Assembly: GCA_922989275.2 (NCBI GenBank)
Contig: OV277871.1
Coordinates: 4,650,001-4,714,000, forward strand
Reading direction: 5' to 3'
DNA length: 64,000 bases
From: Gari tellinella
Taxonomy: Eukaryota > Mollusca > Bivalvia > Cardiida > Psammobiidae
The notes beneath the pieces were generated by a model. It saw nothing but the letters and a program-made list of their open reading frames with translations. It was not told the DNA's origin and searched no databases. Shown in pieces: positions 62,809-64,000 of the stretch; position 1 is the stretch's first letter, and every line of letters starts with the position of its first letter. The position numbers and the translations under genes are program-made.

Positions 62809-63051
62809 GGGGCCCGTTTTACTAAACAACTTATGCAAATTATTTGTGTAAGTCAAAATTTTAAATTTTAATTTATATTTTTTATTATCACTTGCTACAA
62901 ACAGCAAATAGCCAGATCAGAGGACGCCATTTTAGCGCGTCCTCTGATCTGGCTATTTGCTGTTTGCAAACGTTTATGATTGAAAAATAAGAGTAAAACG
63001 ATTTTGACTTACGCTAAAAATGTGCGTAAGTAGTTTAGTAAAACGGGCCCC
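62809..63051. mobile_element. Palindromic MITE with GGGGCCCGTTTTACTAAAC ends
   Basis: GGGGCCCGTTTTACTAAAC on the left is mirrored by GTTTAGTAAAACGGGCCCC (one mismatch). The centre is a hairpin, aaacagcaaatagccagatc/agaggacgc, with its mirror at 62937-62970. The ends are hAT-like in look; no clear target duplication was found. Confidence 0.82.
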
Positions 63052-63230
63052 TGGTCTATGCCGGCACTGTAATAAGTCTAGTAGTCTCATGGCATGGCTC
63101 ATACATATTATCAATGTGATCACAGTTATAGTGACTGTACTCATGTGAAGTTGTAGTAACTATATTCATGTGTTCATATTTGATCACCTGACAGTGTTGA
63201 CACAGAGAATGTTTATTCAGTGCTCATAGA

Positions 63231-63482
63231 GTTTACCCTTTTTACCCCATAGCCTGTTTCTAGTTTTGAAAATAGGTGACTATTTAAAGCAGGCTGAAAG
63301 TAAAGCAGAATGCGCCCTAAGGCGCATTCTGCTTTACTATCAGTCTGCTTTAAGCTATCATCTGCTAGAATATAGAATATTTCTTATGATTTTATTTGTA
63401 AAAGTTTAAATTGGAACTATTTCCTTCAGTAGAGGATTTAATTAAAAGCTTAAAAAGGTGTATTTATGGGATAATGGGTTAA
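63231..63482. mobile_element. P1 palindromic MITE
   Basis: TTTACCCTTTTTACCCCATAG and TGGGATAATGGGTTAA; tip gcgccctaaggcgc. Confidence 0.85.
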
Positions 63483-63565
63483 TATATTGAGTAAATGAGC
63501 CATTGAGAGAATAGTGCAATATTTCTTCATTATGTCACATTTGTTTGCTAGTAAAATTATGAAAT

Positions 63566-63650
63566 CTAGCAAAGTTTATAAGATTTGTAAGATTATCTAT
63601 AAGATTTATAAGATTATCTATAAGATTTGTAAGATTATCTGTAAGATTTG
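63566..63650. repeat. AT-rich short tandem repeat (taagattatctataagattt)
   Basis: About four rounds of a 20-24 base unit. Confidence 0.8.
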
Positions 63651-63682
63651 TAACTCTGATATTTATCTTGACTATTACACTT

Positions 63683-63912
63683 CTAACCAATTACCGCATA
63701 TTTTGAAGACATGACCATTTAAAGCAGGTTGAAAGTAAAGCAGAATGCCCATTAAGGTACATTCTGCTTTACTTTCAGCCCGCTTTTAGCTTCCATCTGC
63801 TAGGATATAGAAAATAATTTTTATGGTGCCTATTTATGACTGTATGAAGTAGAACTATTTCCTTCTATGGAGGAATAAATTAAAGGGTGTGTTTATGGAG
63901 AAATGGGATAAC
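63683..63912. mobile_element. P1 palindromic MITE, worn
   Basis: aaccaattaccgcat and ggagaaatgggataa; hairpin tip gcccattaaggtac. Confidence 0.75.
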
Positions 63913-64000
63913 TCATTCACCCCTGAAATTTAAATGAGCATTTCTAGTTCCAATAGTCCATAACTTAAAGGTGTATTTATTGGGTAATGGTTTAAAGGAT

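Overview
The window reads as animal nuclear DNA: AT-rich, very long introns, canonical GT-AG splice sites and a very high density of short palindromic transposons. The repeat types (tandem-core elements ending in short hairpins, tRNA-derived SINE heads, decayed LINE pieces) resemble what is common in bivalve molluscs. A bivalve or related lophotrochozoan is my inference; no species can be named from sequence alone.

One protein gene is supported. It lies on the + strand from 29052 to 61430. Twelve exons join with matching phases into an uninterrupted frame of 562 residues that starts with ATG and ends with TGA. The protein has a polar N-terminal region of about 165 residues, seven hydrophobic segments, a glycosylatable loop after segment 1, and long charged loops after segments 4 and 6. 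This fits the gustatory-receptor-like (Gr/Grl) seven-transmembrane superfamily. No complete gene is seen in 1-29051 or 61431-64000.

Layout. 1188-11001 is a 9.8 kb LTR retrotransposon on the minus strand. Its two 1667-base LTRs differ at one position that I found, it has a tRNA-Leu primer-binding site, and I see no gag or pol. A 2.87 kb hAT-like element with a 5-base target duplication is nested in it and carries a 168-base tandem array. 11.4-21.8 kb holds palindromes, a SINE-like unit, two decayed LINE fragments and several terminal-inverted-repeat elements. 22.1-25.5 kb is an inverted pair of one tandem-core element. 26-64 kb is the receptor gene and its flanks, whose introns are packed with palindromic MITEs: at least three TTAA-flanked families, a CAGGGCTCC-ended family with 6-base duplications, and TA-flanked pogo-like families. 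There is also a 2.0 kb tandem-core element (43.4-45.5 kb) and a 5 kb TTAA element with TIRs of about 490 bases (53.06-58.03 kb).

How it fits together: the exons are small islands in a MITE swarm. Several MITEs end only 25-26 bases before a splice acceptor or begin 16-32 bases after a donor. Some TTAA MITEs have inserted into the TTAA at the exact tip of an older copy's hairpin. Three element families with different cores share the same terminal hairpin signatures.
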